The translations under genes and the position numbers were made by a program. The notes under the pieces were generated by a model. The model was not told the origin of the DNA and searched no databases. It was given only the letters and a program-made list of their open reading frames with translations. Positions 42,206-50,733 of a stretch of DNA of 64,000 nucleotides are shown here, piece after piece. The DNA comes from Marinobacter profundi (GTDB lineage Bacteria > Pseudomonadota > Gammaproteobacteria > Pseudomonadales > Oleiphilaceae): assembly GCF_002744715.1 (NCBI RefSeq), contig NZ_KZ319369.1, forward strand, positions 372,001-436,000. The letters run 5' to 3'. Positions within the stretch are counted from its first letter, which is position 1, and the number at the start of each line of letters is the position of its first letter.

Positions 42206-44410
42206 TTATTCAGCCGTGCGGGAGGCGGCGGGCACGGCACGGAACCGGAACAGTCGCGCCAGAATCAGGTCCGGGAACGACTGGATACGGGTGTTGTAGA
42301 CCTGTGCGCTTTCGGTGTAGCTGTTGCGAAGCAGGGCAAGGTAGTTTTCGGTGTCTGCCATGATGGTGATGAACTGACGGATGATCTCGTTGCTGTTGAG
42401 CTCCGGGTAGTTCTCGACCCTGGCCTGGAGGGTTCGGGTTACCCGCCGCTCAAACCCGATCAGTTTGTCCAGCTTGCCGGTGGCACTGATTCGGGCGGGG
42501 TCAATGCTCCGTAGCCGCGCGATAGCTTTCAGGAGTGGTTTTTCGTGGCCGAGGGTCGCCTTTACCACTTCTTCCAGGTTGGGCCAGAGATCGTGGCGTT
42601 GCTGCAGGATGGTGTCGATATTGGCGGCCGCCCGGTCTACCCGGTGTTTCAGGAATACGATGTCGTTGTAATGCAGGATGCCACTGTAGATGCTGAGCAC
42701 CAGTGGAATGGCGAGTGCGGCAAGCAGCAGGTTATCGGGGCTGAAATTACCGTCTGCAGCAAACACTGCCGTTGCGGCAAACAGGAACAGGCCAAGGGCG
42801 ACAGCAGTGCCCACGAAACTGCCGGCGCCCCGGGAACGCACGAGTTCGTCCTCGTCGCGGGCACTGATCAGAAATGGCGAGCCGTGGTCCTGTTGCAGCG
42901 TCAGGCGGTCGGGCTGTTCCCGGTCCAGTCCGGCGAATCCGAGGCAATAGACGTTGACCAGGGGTTCCAGCAATCGCACGGTGAAGCGTCGGTCGCCGCG
43001 AATTTCCGAATGATGTTTTGGGTACTCAATGGTCGCTCCTTCCGGGTGCACACGGATCCGGCCGTGGTTATCCTCAAGCCAGAACGGCACCCGCTCTGAG
43101 CGGTGTTCAACTGTTCGCCATTTGTCATCACTGTCAGAGCCGCGCCGCTCTTCCACCTTGTAGTCGTAGGCCACGCATTTCTGGTTCCGCAGCGGGTCGC
43201 GAACCGGTGGGTGGCGGTCGTCCACGTCAACCAGGCCTTTGAGCTCGGCCAGCCCGAAACTCAGCCCCCGGCTGCTGCTGGTGGGAATGGCCTCGATCAG
43301 ACGCTTGAACTTGAGGGTGCGGATGGCAAAAAAGAGCAGGGCCAGCGCCAGCAAAGCGCTTCCGCCAGACAGCGCCAGGCTCTTCCAGGTATGCGCGTAG
43401 TGACCTCCGGGCTGGCTATCGACCATTTGCTGCGCCAGGGTGGCGGTGTGGGCATCCAGTTCGGGAGCCGGCAGTCGGTCCTCCACCACCCGGCGGAACA
43501 TCCAGTGGTCCAGCCAACCATCGGTGCTGCGTTGAATCAGCTGATGCAGGGCAGCGACGTCTGCCTCTACCCGCGGATTGATCCCCGGCGTACCCAGCTG
43601 TTGGTAACGGGTCTCGTAGAGGGCGGCGATGGCCGTCCACTCCTGATTCAACCGGGCGATCCCCAGGGTCCAGAGCGTGCCGGTTATTACCACTGACAGG
43701 GTCAGCACATAGACCCAGAAACGATGGACCTTGGCCGCTGTCAGCAGCAGCGCCAGCCCCAGGGCCAGCAGCCCGGCGGCACCCGAAATGCGGATGGCCG
43801 CGGCAAATAACCGGTCGCCGCTGTTTGCTGCCAGGTGGCGTGCGGACACCAGTGCGGGCAGGGTGAAGGCGTCCAGCCCGGAGAACTCCATCTGTTGGCG
43901 GTCCGGATGGTATTGCCCGATCACCCTCACGGTATCGCCCGGTTGAAGCGCCCATTCCGAGTAGATTCTGGCCCCGGTTTGCCGGTGATAGGTGCGGCTA
44001 AGGTTCCAGTTGATGGCCCGGAGCTGCTGGCCTGGGGCGATGGCGACTGTGCCAGTGTCATCCCCGAGCAGGAAGGGAATGCCTTGTTCGCCAGCTTCGA
44101 GGGTGCGGGTGCGCCGCTCGCCGTCGGCGTCCCGGTATTCTTCCTGCAGCCGGTAGCGAACGTACACCGCCGAGCTTGCGGAATACGGGGTGGTCAGGTT
44201 TTCCCGCCCCGTTTTTACCTGGCCGCTGATGGCATAGGGCCCCTTCACCAGGGCTGCAACGGGGGTTTGCGGCATGCGTTCCATCTGGCGGGCCTGAGCC
44301 AGCTGGTTCAGTCCGGTTGCCATGAGGTGCCAGGCGCCAGTGAGGCAGGCTACGGCGAGCACCGCCAGCAGCAGTCGGCCCGGAACGCTGGCAACATTAA
44401 AGCGCCTCAT
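42206..44410 (-). CDS. GIDE-LemA fusion membrane protein
   Basis: A 734-residue membrane protein. After an N-terminal helix come two copies of a GIDE-type (E3 ligase-like, BAM) domain, about 48-195 and 385-525, each with the VRYRLQEEYRD / AYDYKVEER beta pattern; the second also has VPFWLEDNHGRIRVHPEGA. Helices follow each (about 205-250, 345-365, 540-590), and the last 150 residues are a LemA domain (QQRHDLWPNLEEVVKATLGHEK, NSYTESAQVYNTRIQSFP). ATG 44410 has AAGGGA upstream. LemA and GIDE parts are known as neighbours or fusions in bacteria, function unclear. Confidence 0.8.
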   Translation of the reverse strand: MRRFNVASVPGRLLLAVLAVACLTGAWHLMATGLNQLAQARQMERMPQTPVAALVKGPYAISGQVKTGRENLTTPYSASSAVYVRYRLQEEYRDADGERRTRTLEAGEQGIPFLLGDDTGTVAIAPGQQLRAINWNLSRTYHRQTGARIYSEWALQPGDTVRVIGQYHPDRQQMEFSGLDAFTLPALVSARHLAANSGDRLFAAAIRISGAAGLLALGLALLLTAAKVHRFWVYVLTLSVVITGTLWTLGIARLNQEWTAIAALYETRYQQLGTPGINPRVEADVAALHQLIQRSTDGWLDHWMFRRVVEDRLPAPELDAHTATLAQQMVDSQPGGHYAHTWKSLALSGGSALLALALLFFAIRTLKFKRLIEAIPTSSSRGLSFGLAELKGLVDVDDRHPPVRDPLRNQKCVAYDYKVEERRGSDSDDKWRTVEHRSERVPFWLEDNHGRIRVHPEGATIEYPKHHSEIRGDRRFTVRLLEPLVNVYCLGFAGLDREQPDRLTLQQDHGSPFLISARDEDELVRSRGAGSFVGTAVALGLFLFAATAVFAADGNFSPDNLLLAALAIPLVLSIYSGILHYNDIVFLKHRVDRAAANIDTILQQRHDLWPNLEEVVKATLGHEKPLLKAIARLRSIDPARISATGKLDKLIGFERRVTRTLQARVENYPELNSNEIIRQFITIMADTENYLALLRNSYTESAQVYNTRIQSFPDLILARLFRFRAVPAASRTAE

Positions 44411-44637
44411 CACGATCCCTTGGTTGATGATTTGTGAAAGGCGTGAGTATAAGTCCTCAACCGGGCATTCCCAATTCTGCCGTGAAGCCCCCCTCCAGGC
44501 TCTTTACAGCGCCCCGCTATATCCGTCTCCCTGTGCGTCAATATCGGTCTAATACCGGTGCTGAAGTGCGTAGTCGCACCCGCCGCGCTGGTCTAACCTG
44601 AGAAGACGAGGCTGCGTTACTGAAAGGAGTAGCGGAG

Positions 44638-45273
44638 ATGAACAAGGTTGATTGGCGTATCAAGGGGTTGGAGTTTGTAAATTGTAACTGTGACCTGGGG
44701 TGTCCGTGCCAGTTTATGGCCCGGCCGACCCACGGCGATTGCCATGCGTTTGCGGCAGTCAGGATTGAGGAAGGGTTTCTGGCGGATACCCGGCTGGATG
44801 GGTTGTCTTTCGCCATGACCCTGAAGTGGCCAGGCGCGATCCATGAAGGCAATGGCGAGGCCCAGGCGTTTGTGGACGAGCGGGCAAGCCCGGAACAGCG
44901 GGAAGCCATCATGGCGATCCTGTCCGGAGAGAATTCCGAGCCAGGGGCAACATTCTTCAACGTGTTTGCCAGTACCATGACCAAAATGCACGATCCGGTA
45001 TTCTGTCCGATTGACGTGTCCTGCGATGTTGAAGGGCGTCATGCGAAGGTCCGGGTAGCCGACCTCGTCGAGGCGACGGGTGAACCCATCGTGAATCCGG
45101 TGTCCGGTGAAGAGCACCGCGCACGCATCGATCTGCCGCATGGTTTCGAATATGCAGTGGCAGAGGTGGCCAGCGGGCATACCCGTGCCAGTGCAGGAAT
45201 TCCCATGGAACTCAATGCCAGCCACTGCCACCTGTCGCACCTGGATATCGGTCCGACCGGGGTTTATCGCTAG
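44638..45273 (+). CDS. DUF1326 protein
   Basis: A 211-residue cytosolic protein. The N-terminus has NCNCDLGCPCQFMA, a Cys-rich C-x-C-x4-C-x-C set that could bind a metal or form a redox centre, which is the hallmark of DUF1326. The rest is beta-rich with GYFSMTL-like segments replaced by LDGLSFAMTLKWPGAIHEGN. It precedes a DUF2182 gene by 19 bases on the same strand; the two families commonly travel together. Confidence 0.88.
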   Translation: MNKVDWRIKGLEFVNCNCDLGCPCQFMARPTHGDCHAFAAVRIEEGFLADTRLDGLSFAMTLKWPGAIHEGNGEAQAFVDERASPEQREAIMAILSGENSEPGATFFNVFASTMTKMHDPVFCPIDVSCDVEGRHAKVRVADLVEATGEPIVNPVSGEEHRARIDLPHGFEYAVAEVASGHTRASAGIPMELNASHCHLSHLDIGPTGVYR

Positions 45274-45292
45274 GTCGGGCGGGAGCACATTG

Positions 45293-46066
45293 ATGAGGGC
45301 CGCTAACGGTTACCTCTCGCAGCTGGCGTCCCGGGATGCCCTGGTGACCCTGGCCGGGCTGCTGGCGGTTACCGTTATCAGCTGGTGGTACATTGTCGAG
45401 ATGGCCGCCGGGATGTCGGCGATGGCGCCCGGCATGATGCTCAAACCCTGGACGGCCAGCTATTTCACCATGATGCTCGCGATGTGGAGCATCATGATGG
45501 TGGCTATGATGATCCCAAGCGCTGCGCCGATGGTGCTGCTGTATCGCCTGGTGGCCAACAAAAACCGGCTGGCCCGGCCCGGGCTCGGCACCGCGTTGTT
45601 TGCTGCGGGCTACCTTGTAGTCTGGTCGCTGTTCAGTGTGATGGCGACGCTGCTGCAATGGTTGCTGGAGGAATGGGCGTTGCTGAGCCCCATGATGCGC
45701 AGCCAGAGCGTCCTGTTCAGCGGTATCACCCTGATTGCCGCGGGTCTCTATCAATGGTCATCACTGAAGCAGGCCTGCCTTCGCCATTGTCGCGGTGCGT
45801 TGTTCTTCATCTCGCAACACTGGCGTCCCGGGTCCGCTGGCGCCTTTCAGATGGGACTCACCCACGGCATGTATTGTGTAGGCTGCTGTGGCGCCCTGAT
45901 GGCCTTGCTCTTCGTCGGCGGCATTATGGACCTCACCGTGATTGCGGCCATTGCCGTGATTGTGCTGCTGGAAAAACTGATGCCTGGCGGCGAGTGGCTG
46001 GCACGTCTGCTGGGGGCTGCCGCCATTGTCCTTGGCGGTGTCGTCATCGTTTCCGGGATGATGTGA
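45293..46066 (+). CDS. DUF2182 predicted metal-binding membrane protein
   Basis: A 257-residue protein with seven or so hydrophobic segments. The first conserved helix is Met-rich (MMLAMWSIMMVAMMIPSAAP), and a later segment has GMYCVGCCGALM; the Met and Cys clusters suggest copper or another soft metal. ATG 45293 has GGGAG upstream. The operon with DUF1326 suggests a two-part metal-handling or electron-transfer unit, which is inference. Confidence 0.85.
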   Translation: MRAANGYLSQLASRDALVTLAGLLAVTVISWWYIVEMAAGMSAMAPGMMLKPWTASYFTMMLAMWSIMMVAMMIPSAAPMVLLYRLVANKNRLARPGLGTALFAAGYLVVWSLFSVMATLLQWLLEEWALLSPMMRSQSVLFSGITLIAAGLYQWSSLKQACLRHCRGALFFISQHWRPGSAGAFQMGLTHGMYCVGCCGALMALLFVGGIMDLTVIAAIAVIVLLEKLMPGGEWLARLLGAAAIVLGGVVIVSGMM

Positions 46067-46085
46067 CGACCCGAGGATTATTCAT

Positions 46086-46109
46086 GGGGGCTGGCTGGCA
46101 CCAGCCCCC
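46086..46109. terminator. Hairpin between convergent genes
   Basis: GGGGGCTGG-CTGGCA-CCAGCCCCC, a 9-bp perfect stem with a 6-base loop between the ends of the DUF2182 and DUF2059 genes. It lacks a T-tract but the GC-rich stem could halt transcription from both sides. Confidence 0.5.
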
Positions 46110-46119
46110 GGGATGGTTG

Positions 46120-46965
46120 TCAGATCTGCTTTGACGTGCCGGCGAAATGAGTTGCCAGTTGCCCGGCCCATTCGGTGATCGAGTTCTTGAGTTCCCGATC
46201 AATGCTGCTCATGGCCGCCTGGTTGAACTCGGTTGCTGCCGGTTGTTTCAGGAAGGCTTCGTACTGCGCCAGTTTTTCCTGTTCGAGGTTGCGATAGGAG
46301 TAGGCAAGGGAAATCAGCACCATTTGCTCGATACTGGCGCGGTTCTGTTGCAAACCGGCCTCTACCTGCTTCTCAATCTCGCCAATATTGACCGCAGTTC
46401 CCGGTTGCGACGCTGTCATCAACGCGGAATAGACGGCGAGGCTGCTGTGCTTCTGAAGGTCCATGGCCATATCGGTGCCGCCGAAAAGTTCATTCACGGT
46501 CTGGCTGAAGGCCATTTTCTCCTGGTCGGCAAGTAATGCGGGGGCCTCGGCTATCATTTGCTGATAGGCCTCCGGCGTCGAGCCGCTTTCCTCGGCACGG
46601 GTGATTTCGCGTCCGAGATCTGACTGGTACCAGGTCAGCAGTTCCGCGACCTGTTCCTCGCTGAGGGAAGCCTGCAGGGATGCGCGAATGCCAGACATGA
46701 TTCGGCTTGGCTCGAACGCTTCGCGGGAGCTGCTCATCATGGCCTGGAAATCTTCCTCGGCAATTGGGGCTCCACCCTGGTGAGCCTGCTGCAGGCCGGC
46801 CCGGATCACTTCGGGTAACTGCGCCACCTGTTTGGTCAGGCCGGACAAGTCCATCAGCTTGTCGATGGATGCGTCGGAAGCCGCGCCAAAGCTGAATGTG
46901 GAAACCACAAGCAGGACAAGTAAGGTGAGGGTTTGGCGCAGGTAACGGGTGGCATGAGACATCAT
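46120..46965 (-). CDS. Secreted DUF2059-like protein
   Basis: A 281-residue protein with a signal peptide (LRQTLTLLVLLVVSTFSFGA). The mature part is helical and repeats the DUF2059-like module: LSEEQVAELLTWYQSDLGREIT in the first half and a diverged unit with YEAFLKQPAATEFNQAA at the end. Periplasmic location expected, role unknown. AAGGAG precedes ATG. Divergent from efpL. Confidence 0.75.
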   Translation of the reverse strand: MMSHATRYLRQTLTLLVLLVVSTFSFGAASDASIDKLMDLSGLTKQVAQLPEVIRAGLQQAHQGGAPIAEEDFQAMMSSSREAFEPSRIMSGIRASLQASLSEEQVAELLTWYQSDLGREITRAEESGSTPEAYQQMIAEAPALLADQEKMAFSQTVNELFGGTDMAMDLQKHSSLAVYSALMTASQPGTAVNIGEIEKQVEAGLQQNRASIEQMVLISLAYSYRNLEQEKLAQYEAFLKQPAATEFNQAAMSSIDRELKNSITEWAGQLATHFAGTSKQI

Positions 46966-47204
46966 GCGAACTCCTTTTCGATTATTGTGCGTCCCCTTGG
47001 GGGAGTGGTTTTATGTTATTAATTTTGCTGCTTATTGCGAGAAACAGCATAGCAGCGGTTGGGCGGCGCAAACTGTGCAAAATGTTTCAATTCGTAAAAC
47101 GGACTGGACCGGGTTGCGGGACATTGCCGGGGTTTGCGTCAGGGGCAAGTTGTCAGCAAGGCGTGCGACTTACGAAAGTCAGAGCATTCGGCCTGTGCCG
47201 GTTT

Positions 47205-47210
47205 TATAAT
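47205..47210 (+). promoter_or_regulatory. Probable -10 element of the efpL promoter
   Basis: A perfect TATAAT lies 33 bases before the efpL ATG in an otherwise GC-rich gap. The -35 region is not a clear match at 16-18 bases upstream, so the assignment rests on the -10 alone. Confidence 0.4.
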
Positions 47211-47242
47211 GCCGGCGGGTTTGAATTCTGGAGCTTTTAAAA

Positions 47243-47809
47243 ATGCCTAAAGCAAGTGAAATAAAAAAGAATTCCGCGGTTGAATACGATGGCCGGGTTT
47301 GGTTTGTGAAGGACATCGAGCGTTCGGTCCCGCAGGGCCGCGCCGGTGGCAGCCTCTATCGCATGCGGATGTACGATGTGGTGACCGGTAACAAGATCGA
47401 CGAAACCTTCAAGGATTCAGACATGCTGAATCTCGCCGATCTGACCCGTCGGGCAGCAACCTTCTCCTATGCTGACGGCGACGAGTACGTCTTCATGGAC
47501 ACCGAGGACTACACCCAGTACAGCCTGAACCGGGAGTCGATCGCCGACGAGCTGCTGTTTATCAGCGAGGATACCCAGGGCCTGATGGTTATCCTGGTCA
47601 AGGACGCGCCGGTAGCACTGGACCTGCCGCCCACTGTCGAACTCGACGTTGCCGAAACCGACCCGTCCATCAAGGGTGGATCGGCGACCGCCAGAACCAA
47701 ACCGGCGAAACTGTCGACCGGCCTGGTGGTTCAGGTGCCTGAGCATATTGCGACCGGCGACCGCATCAGGGTGAATGTCGAAGAACGCAAGTTCCTCGGC
47801 CGCGCCTGA
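47243..47809 (+). CDS. efpL: Elongation factor P-like protein EfpL (YeiP)
   Basis: A 188-residue three-domain EF-P paralogue. The decoding tip is [15 protein letters not shown] with Arg33 in the place of the modified Lys of EF-P, as in YeiP/EfpL of Escherichia coli, and domain II-III motifs match ([39 protein letters not shown]). EfpL relieves ribosome stalling at polyproline and some related motifs without post-translational modification. GGAG lies upstream of ATG 47243. Monocistronic. Confidence 0.93.
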   Translation: MPKASEIKKNSAVEYDGRVWFVKDIERSVPQGRAGGSLYRMRMYDVVTGNKIDETFKDSDMLNLADLTRRAATFSYADGDEYVFMDTEDYTQYSLNRESIADELLFISEDTQGLMVILVKDAPVALDLPPTVELDVAETDPSIKGGSATARTKPAKLSTGLVVQVPEHIATGDRIRVNVEERKFLGRA

Positions 47810-47897
47810 TCCGGACACAGTGCCGCAATGCGGCAGGGGTGCCACCTGCGGGCATCCCTGTCCGGTTCACGGGCGGGCACTGTGGTCGACGCGCTGG

Positions 47898-48734
47898 TCA
47901 GATAGCCAGCGGTCGGTGTGCTTCGCTTGCAGTGCGTTTGGTGGCGGTCACCAGGTGCACTGAAACCGGGAAGTGTATGGTTCCGTCTGCGCGCTGGAAC
48001 GGGGCAAGACCGGACTGTACCTCGGCGATTACCGCCTCGACCTGTGCCGGTGTCAGGGTGACGCCCGCAAAGGGAAACCAGCCTTCAATATCGGCCAGCG
48101 CCAGCTCCTTCAGGCTGGCGAAAATCGCCGCCTCCTCCAGTCGCACGTGTTCAGTATCGTGGATGCCAGCACTGCTGAAGACGCGGTTAAGCCGATCCGC
48201 GCTGCCCATCGAGAAGGGAACCCGGAGCAGGTTGCCCATGGTATCACTGACCACGTCATCATAGATCTCGGCGAGCGCCCGGTAGACCGGTTGTTCGGCG
48301 AGGTCGCCAAACACCGCAACGACCAGGTGCCGGTGGTGGGCCACAACCCGGTACATTTCCCGCAGGGCCTTTGCCGGGTCGGGAAACAGCATCAGCCCAA
48401 ACTGGCAGATCACGGCATCAAACTGATTGTCCGCGAACGGCAGCGTTTCGGCGTCACCTTCCAGCCAGGTAATGTGGCTGGATTTGGTGCGCGCAAGGGC
48501 AAGCATGCCAGGATTCAGATCCAGCCCGGTAACGTGCCCGGCTGCCCCTGTGCGCCGCGCTGTCTGCAGGGTCAGTTCGCCGGGGCCGCAGGCGACGTCC
48601 AGTACCTGATCGCCCGGTTTGACATGGGCGGCGTCGATGGTGTGGCTGATCCAGGGCGCGAGGAGCGTCGGGCCGAGCCGTGCATCATACTCCCGGGCGA
48701 CCATTTCGAGGGCTTTTACGGAGATAGCGTCCAT
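47898..48734 (-). CDS. Class I SAM-dependent methyltransferase
   Basis: A 278-residue protein with VLDVACGPGELTLQ (motif I), GLDLNPGMLALA and DAVICQFGLMLFPDPAKALREM, of the UbiE/COQ5-like group. The start chosen is ATG 48734, 6 bases after AAGGAGG; the ATG at 48740 abuts the ribosome binding site. Substrate unknown. Divergent from cbpA with 242 bases between. Confidence 0.85.
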   Translation of the reverse strand: MDAISVKALEMVAREYDARLGPTLLAPWISHTIDAAHVKPGDQVLDVACGPGELTLQTARRTGAAGHVTGLDLNPGMLALARTKSSHITWLEGDAETLPFADNQFDAVICQFGLMLFPDPAKALREMYRVVAHHRHLVVAVFGDLAEQPVYRALAEIYDDVVSDTMGNLLRVPFSMGSADRLNRVFSSAGIHDTEHVRLEEAAIFASLKELALADIEGWFPFAGVTLTPAQVEAVIAEVQSGLAPFQRADGTIHFPVSVHLVTATKRTASEAHRPLAI

Positions 48735-48976
48735 AGCCATCCTCCTTCTCACAAGCGGAGGTTGTCCAATGCCTGTTGGATTATCAGGGGGCGCCTTTCT
48801 GGTTGCCCCTTATCCTTGATTATGGTGTCTGCCGCCACAAACGGAAGGGCCGATCTGTAAATCTGCCAGGCCGCTTGCTTTTTTCGCAGGTGCACCGAGT
48901 ATTAAGGATAGATAGCTGCTCTGATCGCCGACGAGCAATTTGCAACAGCGAAGTGCAATGAGAAATGGAGCCCCAA

Positions 48977-49951
48977 ATGGACTTCAAAGACTATTACGCC
49001 GTCCTCGGTGTGGGGGAGTCAGCCTCTGCCGAGGAAATCAAAAAGGCCTATCGCAAGCTGGCGCGCAAGTACCATCCCGATGTCAGCAAGGAGGCCGACG
49101 CCGACGAAAAGTTCAAGGATCTGGGCGAAGCCTATGAAGTACTGAAAGACCCGGAGAAGCGGGCCGAGTATGACCAGCTCCGCAAATACGGAGCCCGTGC
49201 CGATGGCTCCTTTGAACCGCCGCCAGGCTGGCAGAGTGCGTCCGGTTTTGGCCGTGGCGGCTATACCGAAGCCGATGCCCGCCAGTTCAGTGACTTCTTC
49301 GAGGAGATTTTTGGCGGTGGCCGGCGCAGTGCCCGCGGTTTTGACACCGGCGGTTTTGGTGGTTTCCGCCAGGGCCATTCCATGCGCGGAGAGGATATCC
49401 ACGCCCGGCTGCCGCTGTTTCTGGAAGAAGCGTTCAACGGCTGTGAGAAACAGGTTCAGTTCAAGGTTCACGAAGCCGATGAACAGGGCCGGCTGGTGGC
49501 CCGTAACAAGACACTCAAGGTGAAAATACCCGCCGGTATGCGGGATGGCCAGCACATCCGCCTGAAGGGGCAGGGGGCTCCGGGTGTCGGTGGCGGTGAG
49601 AACGGTGATCTGTTTATTGAAGTGGAGCTGGCACCACATCCCCATTTCACGGTGGAAGGCCACGATGTTGTACTCACTCTGCCGGTGGCTCCGTGGGAGG
49701 CGGCTTTGGGGGCCACGATAACGGTGCCTACGGTGGACTCGAAAGTGAATCTGAAAATTCCCCCCGGGTCGAATACCGGCCGCCGCCTGCGCCTCAAGGG
49801 TAAGGGCTTCCCGGGCAAGCATCCCGGTGACCTCATCGTCGTGCTGCAGGTGGTGATGCCCGAGCAGCACGCCGGCCAGGCGGAAGCCCTGTACCGGCAA
49901 CTGGCGGAGGCCGAGAAGAACTTCAATCCACGCAGCCGTTTGCATGTGTAA
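48977..49951 (+). CDS. cbpA: Curved-DNA-binding co-chaperone CbpA
   Basis: A 324-residue class II DnaJ homologue. The J domain (residues 1-70) has HPD at 33-35 ([10 protein letters not shown]), then a glycine-rich linker ([20 protein letters not shown]), and two C-terminal substrate-binding domains ([40 protein letters not shown]). It stimulates DnaK and binds curved DNA in stationary phase. The start MDFKDYY at 48977 is the family start; an ATG four codons upstream is possible. cbpM follows after 14 bases. Confidence 0.93.
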   Translation: MDFKDYYAVLGVGESASAEEIKKAYRKLARKYHPDVSKEADADEKFKDLGEAYEVLKDPEKRAEYDQLRKYGARADGSFEPPPGWQSASGFGRGGYTEADARQFSDFFEEIFGGGRRSARGFDTGGFGGFRQGHSMRGEDIHARLPLFLEEAFNGCEKQVQFKVHEADEQGRLVARNKTLKVKIPAGMRDGQHIRLKGQGAPGVGGGENGDLFIEVELAPHPHFTVEGHDVVLTLPVAPWEAALGATITVPTVDSKVNLKIPPGSNTGRRLRLKGKGFPGKHPGDLIVVLQVVMPEQHAGQAEALYRQLAEAEKNFNPRSRLHV

Positions 49952-49965
49952 GTGAGGGATGAGCG

Positions 49966-50310
49966 ATGACCCCCAAGGATCAGATCATCACTATAGACGT
50001 GATTGAGCCCCAGGCAACTTTCAGTCTCCGCGAGATTTGCGAGCGGGGCCACTGCCACGCCGAGTTTGTCATCAAACTGGTCAGTTACGGCATTATCGCG
50101 CCGCTGGAGGAAACCGCTGACATCCCGCAATGGAGCTTCGACCTCGGCGCACTGGCCCGCTTGCGCAAGGCCCAGCGGCTGCAGCGGGATTTCCGGATGA
50201 ATCTGCCCGGGCTGGCCATGTCCCTCGAGCTGCTCGATGAGGTTGAGAGTATGCGCCGGGAGGTGGACCGGCTGAACCGGCAGCTCCGGCAACTGCTGGG
50301 GGAGTGGTAG
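49966..50310 (+). CDS. cbpM: CbpA modulator CbpM
   Basis: A 114-residue MerR-like helical protein (FSLREICERGHCHAEFVIKL, VSYGIIAPLE, LARLRKAQRLQRDF) ending in a coiled coil. CbpM binds the CbpA J domain and blocks its DnaK co-chaperone activity. Position right after cbpA confirms the assignment. Confidence 0.92.
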   Translation: MTPKDQIITIDVIEPQATFSLREICERGHCHAEFVIKLVSYGIIAPLEETADIPQWSFDLGALARLRKAQRLQRDFRMNLPGLAMSLELLDEVESMRREVDRLNRQLRQLLGEW

Positions 50311-50341
50311 CCGGGGAGCGGGTTACGAGTTGGTTGCCAGG

Positions 50342-50363
50342 CCGGGGAGGCGTTACTCCCCGG
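50342..50363. terminator. Hairpin after cbpM
   Basis: CCGGGGAG-GCGTTA-CTCCCCGG, an 8-bp perfect stem with a 6-base loop, followed on the plus strand by GTCACTTTTC. It separates cbpM from the convergent DUF6435 gene and may serve both. Confidence 0.55.
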
Positions 50364-50387
50364 GTCACTTTTCGACACTCAGCTTGG

Positions 50388-50567
50388 TCAGTCAGCGTCC
50401 TGCTTTGCCAGGTTTTGCAGTTCTGCGTATATCTTCTCCGCTTCTTCCATCAGCCGACCATGGCTGCGCAAATCCCCGTTGCGCTGGGCGTGGAGCGCTT
50501 TGGTCAGTTTGTCCTCGTAGGCTTTCCTGAGTTTTTTCTGCGGGTCACTTCTTAAAAATCCGAACAT
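50388..50567 (-). CDS. DUF6435 small protein
   Basis: A 59-residue protein starting MFGFLRSDPQKKLRKAYEDK, with KALHAQRNGDLRSHGRLMEE, the pattern of the DUF6435 family. It is basic and helical, without membrane segments. GGAGC lies 6 bases before ATG 50567. Convergent with cbpM. Confidence 0.8.
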   Translation of the reverse strand: MFGFLRSDPQKKLRKAYEDKLTKALHAQRNGDLRSHGRLMEEAEKIYAELQNLAKQDAD

Positions 50568-50665
50568 CGTCAGGCTCCAGAACCTGTGGTCATTGAAGGC
50601 TTTACGTTCTGTGCCCGGTAAAGTTCACAAAATGTTCATGGAGAAATTATGGACAATTGATTATT

Positions 50666-50681
50666 TGGGAATAAAATCCCA
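50666..50681. promoter_or_regulatory. Palindrome TGGGA-N6-TCCCA, site 1
   Basis: TGGGAATAAAATCCCA, 53 bases before the first DUF5666 gene. Same word family as sites at 50692 and 52235; its centre is 26 bases from that of site 2, close to two and a half helical turns. Likely an operator. Confidence 0.6.
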
Positions 50682-50691
50682 TTTACGAACA

Positions 50692-50707
50692 TGGGAAAAT
50701 AATCCCA
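50692..50707. promoter_or_regulatory. Palindrome TGGGA-N6-TCCCA, site 2
   Basis: TGGGAAAATAATCCCA, second copy upstream of the first DUF5666 gene, ending 26 bases before its ATG and just ahead of the ribosome binding site GGAGA. Confidence 0.6.
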
Positions 50708-50733
50708 AAAACGAAAAAGCCTGGAGAACTGCA

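Noticed and set aside
41959-42240. Minus-strand frames across both DnaA-box repeats as small genes (both contain TESVDNFV)
   Set aside because: The shared residues come from the repeated DNA itself; codon use and lack of ribosome binding sites do not support genes.
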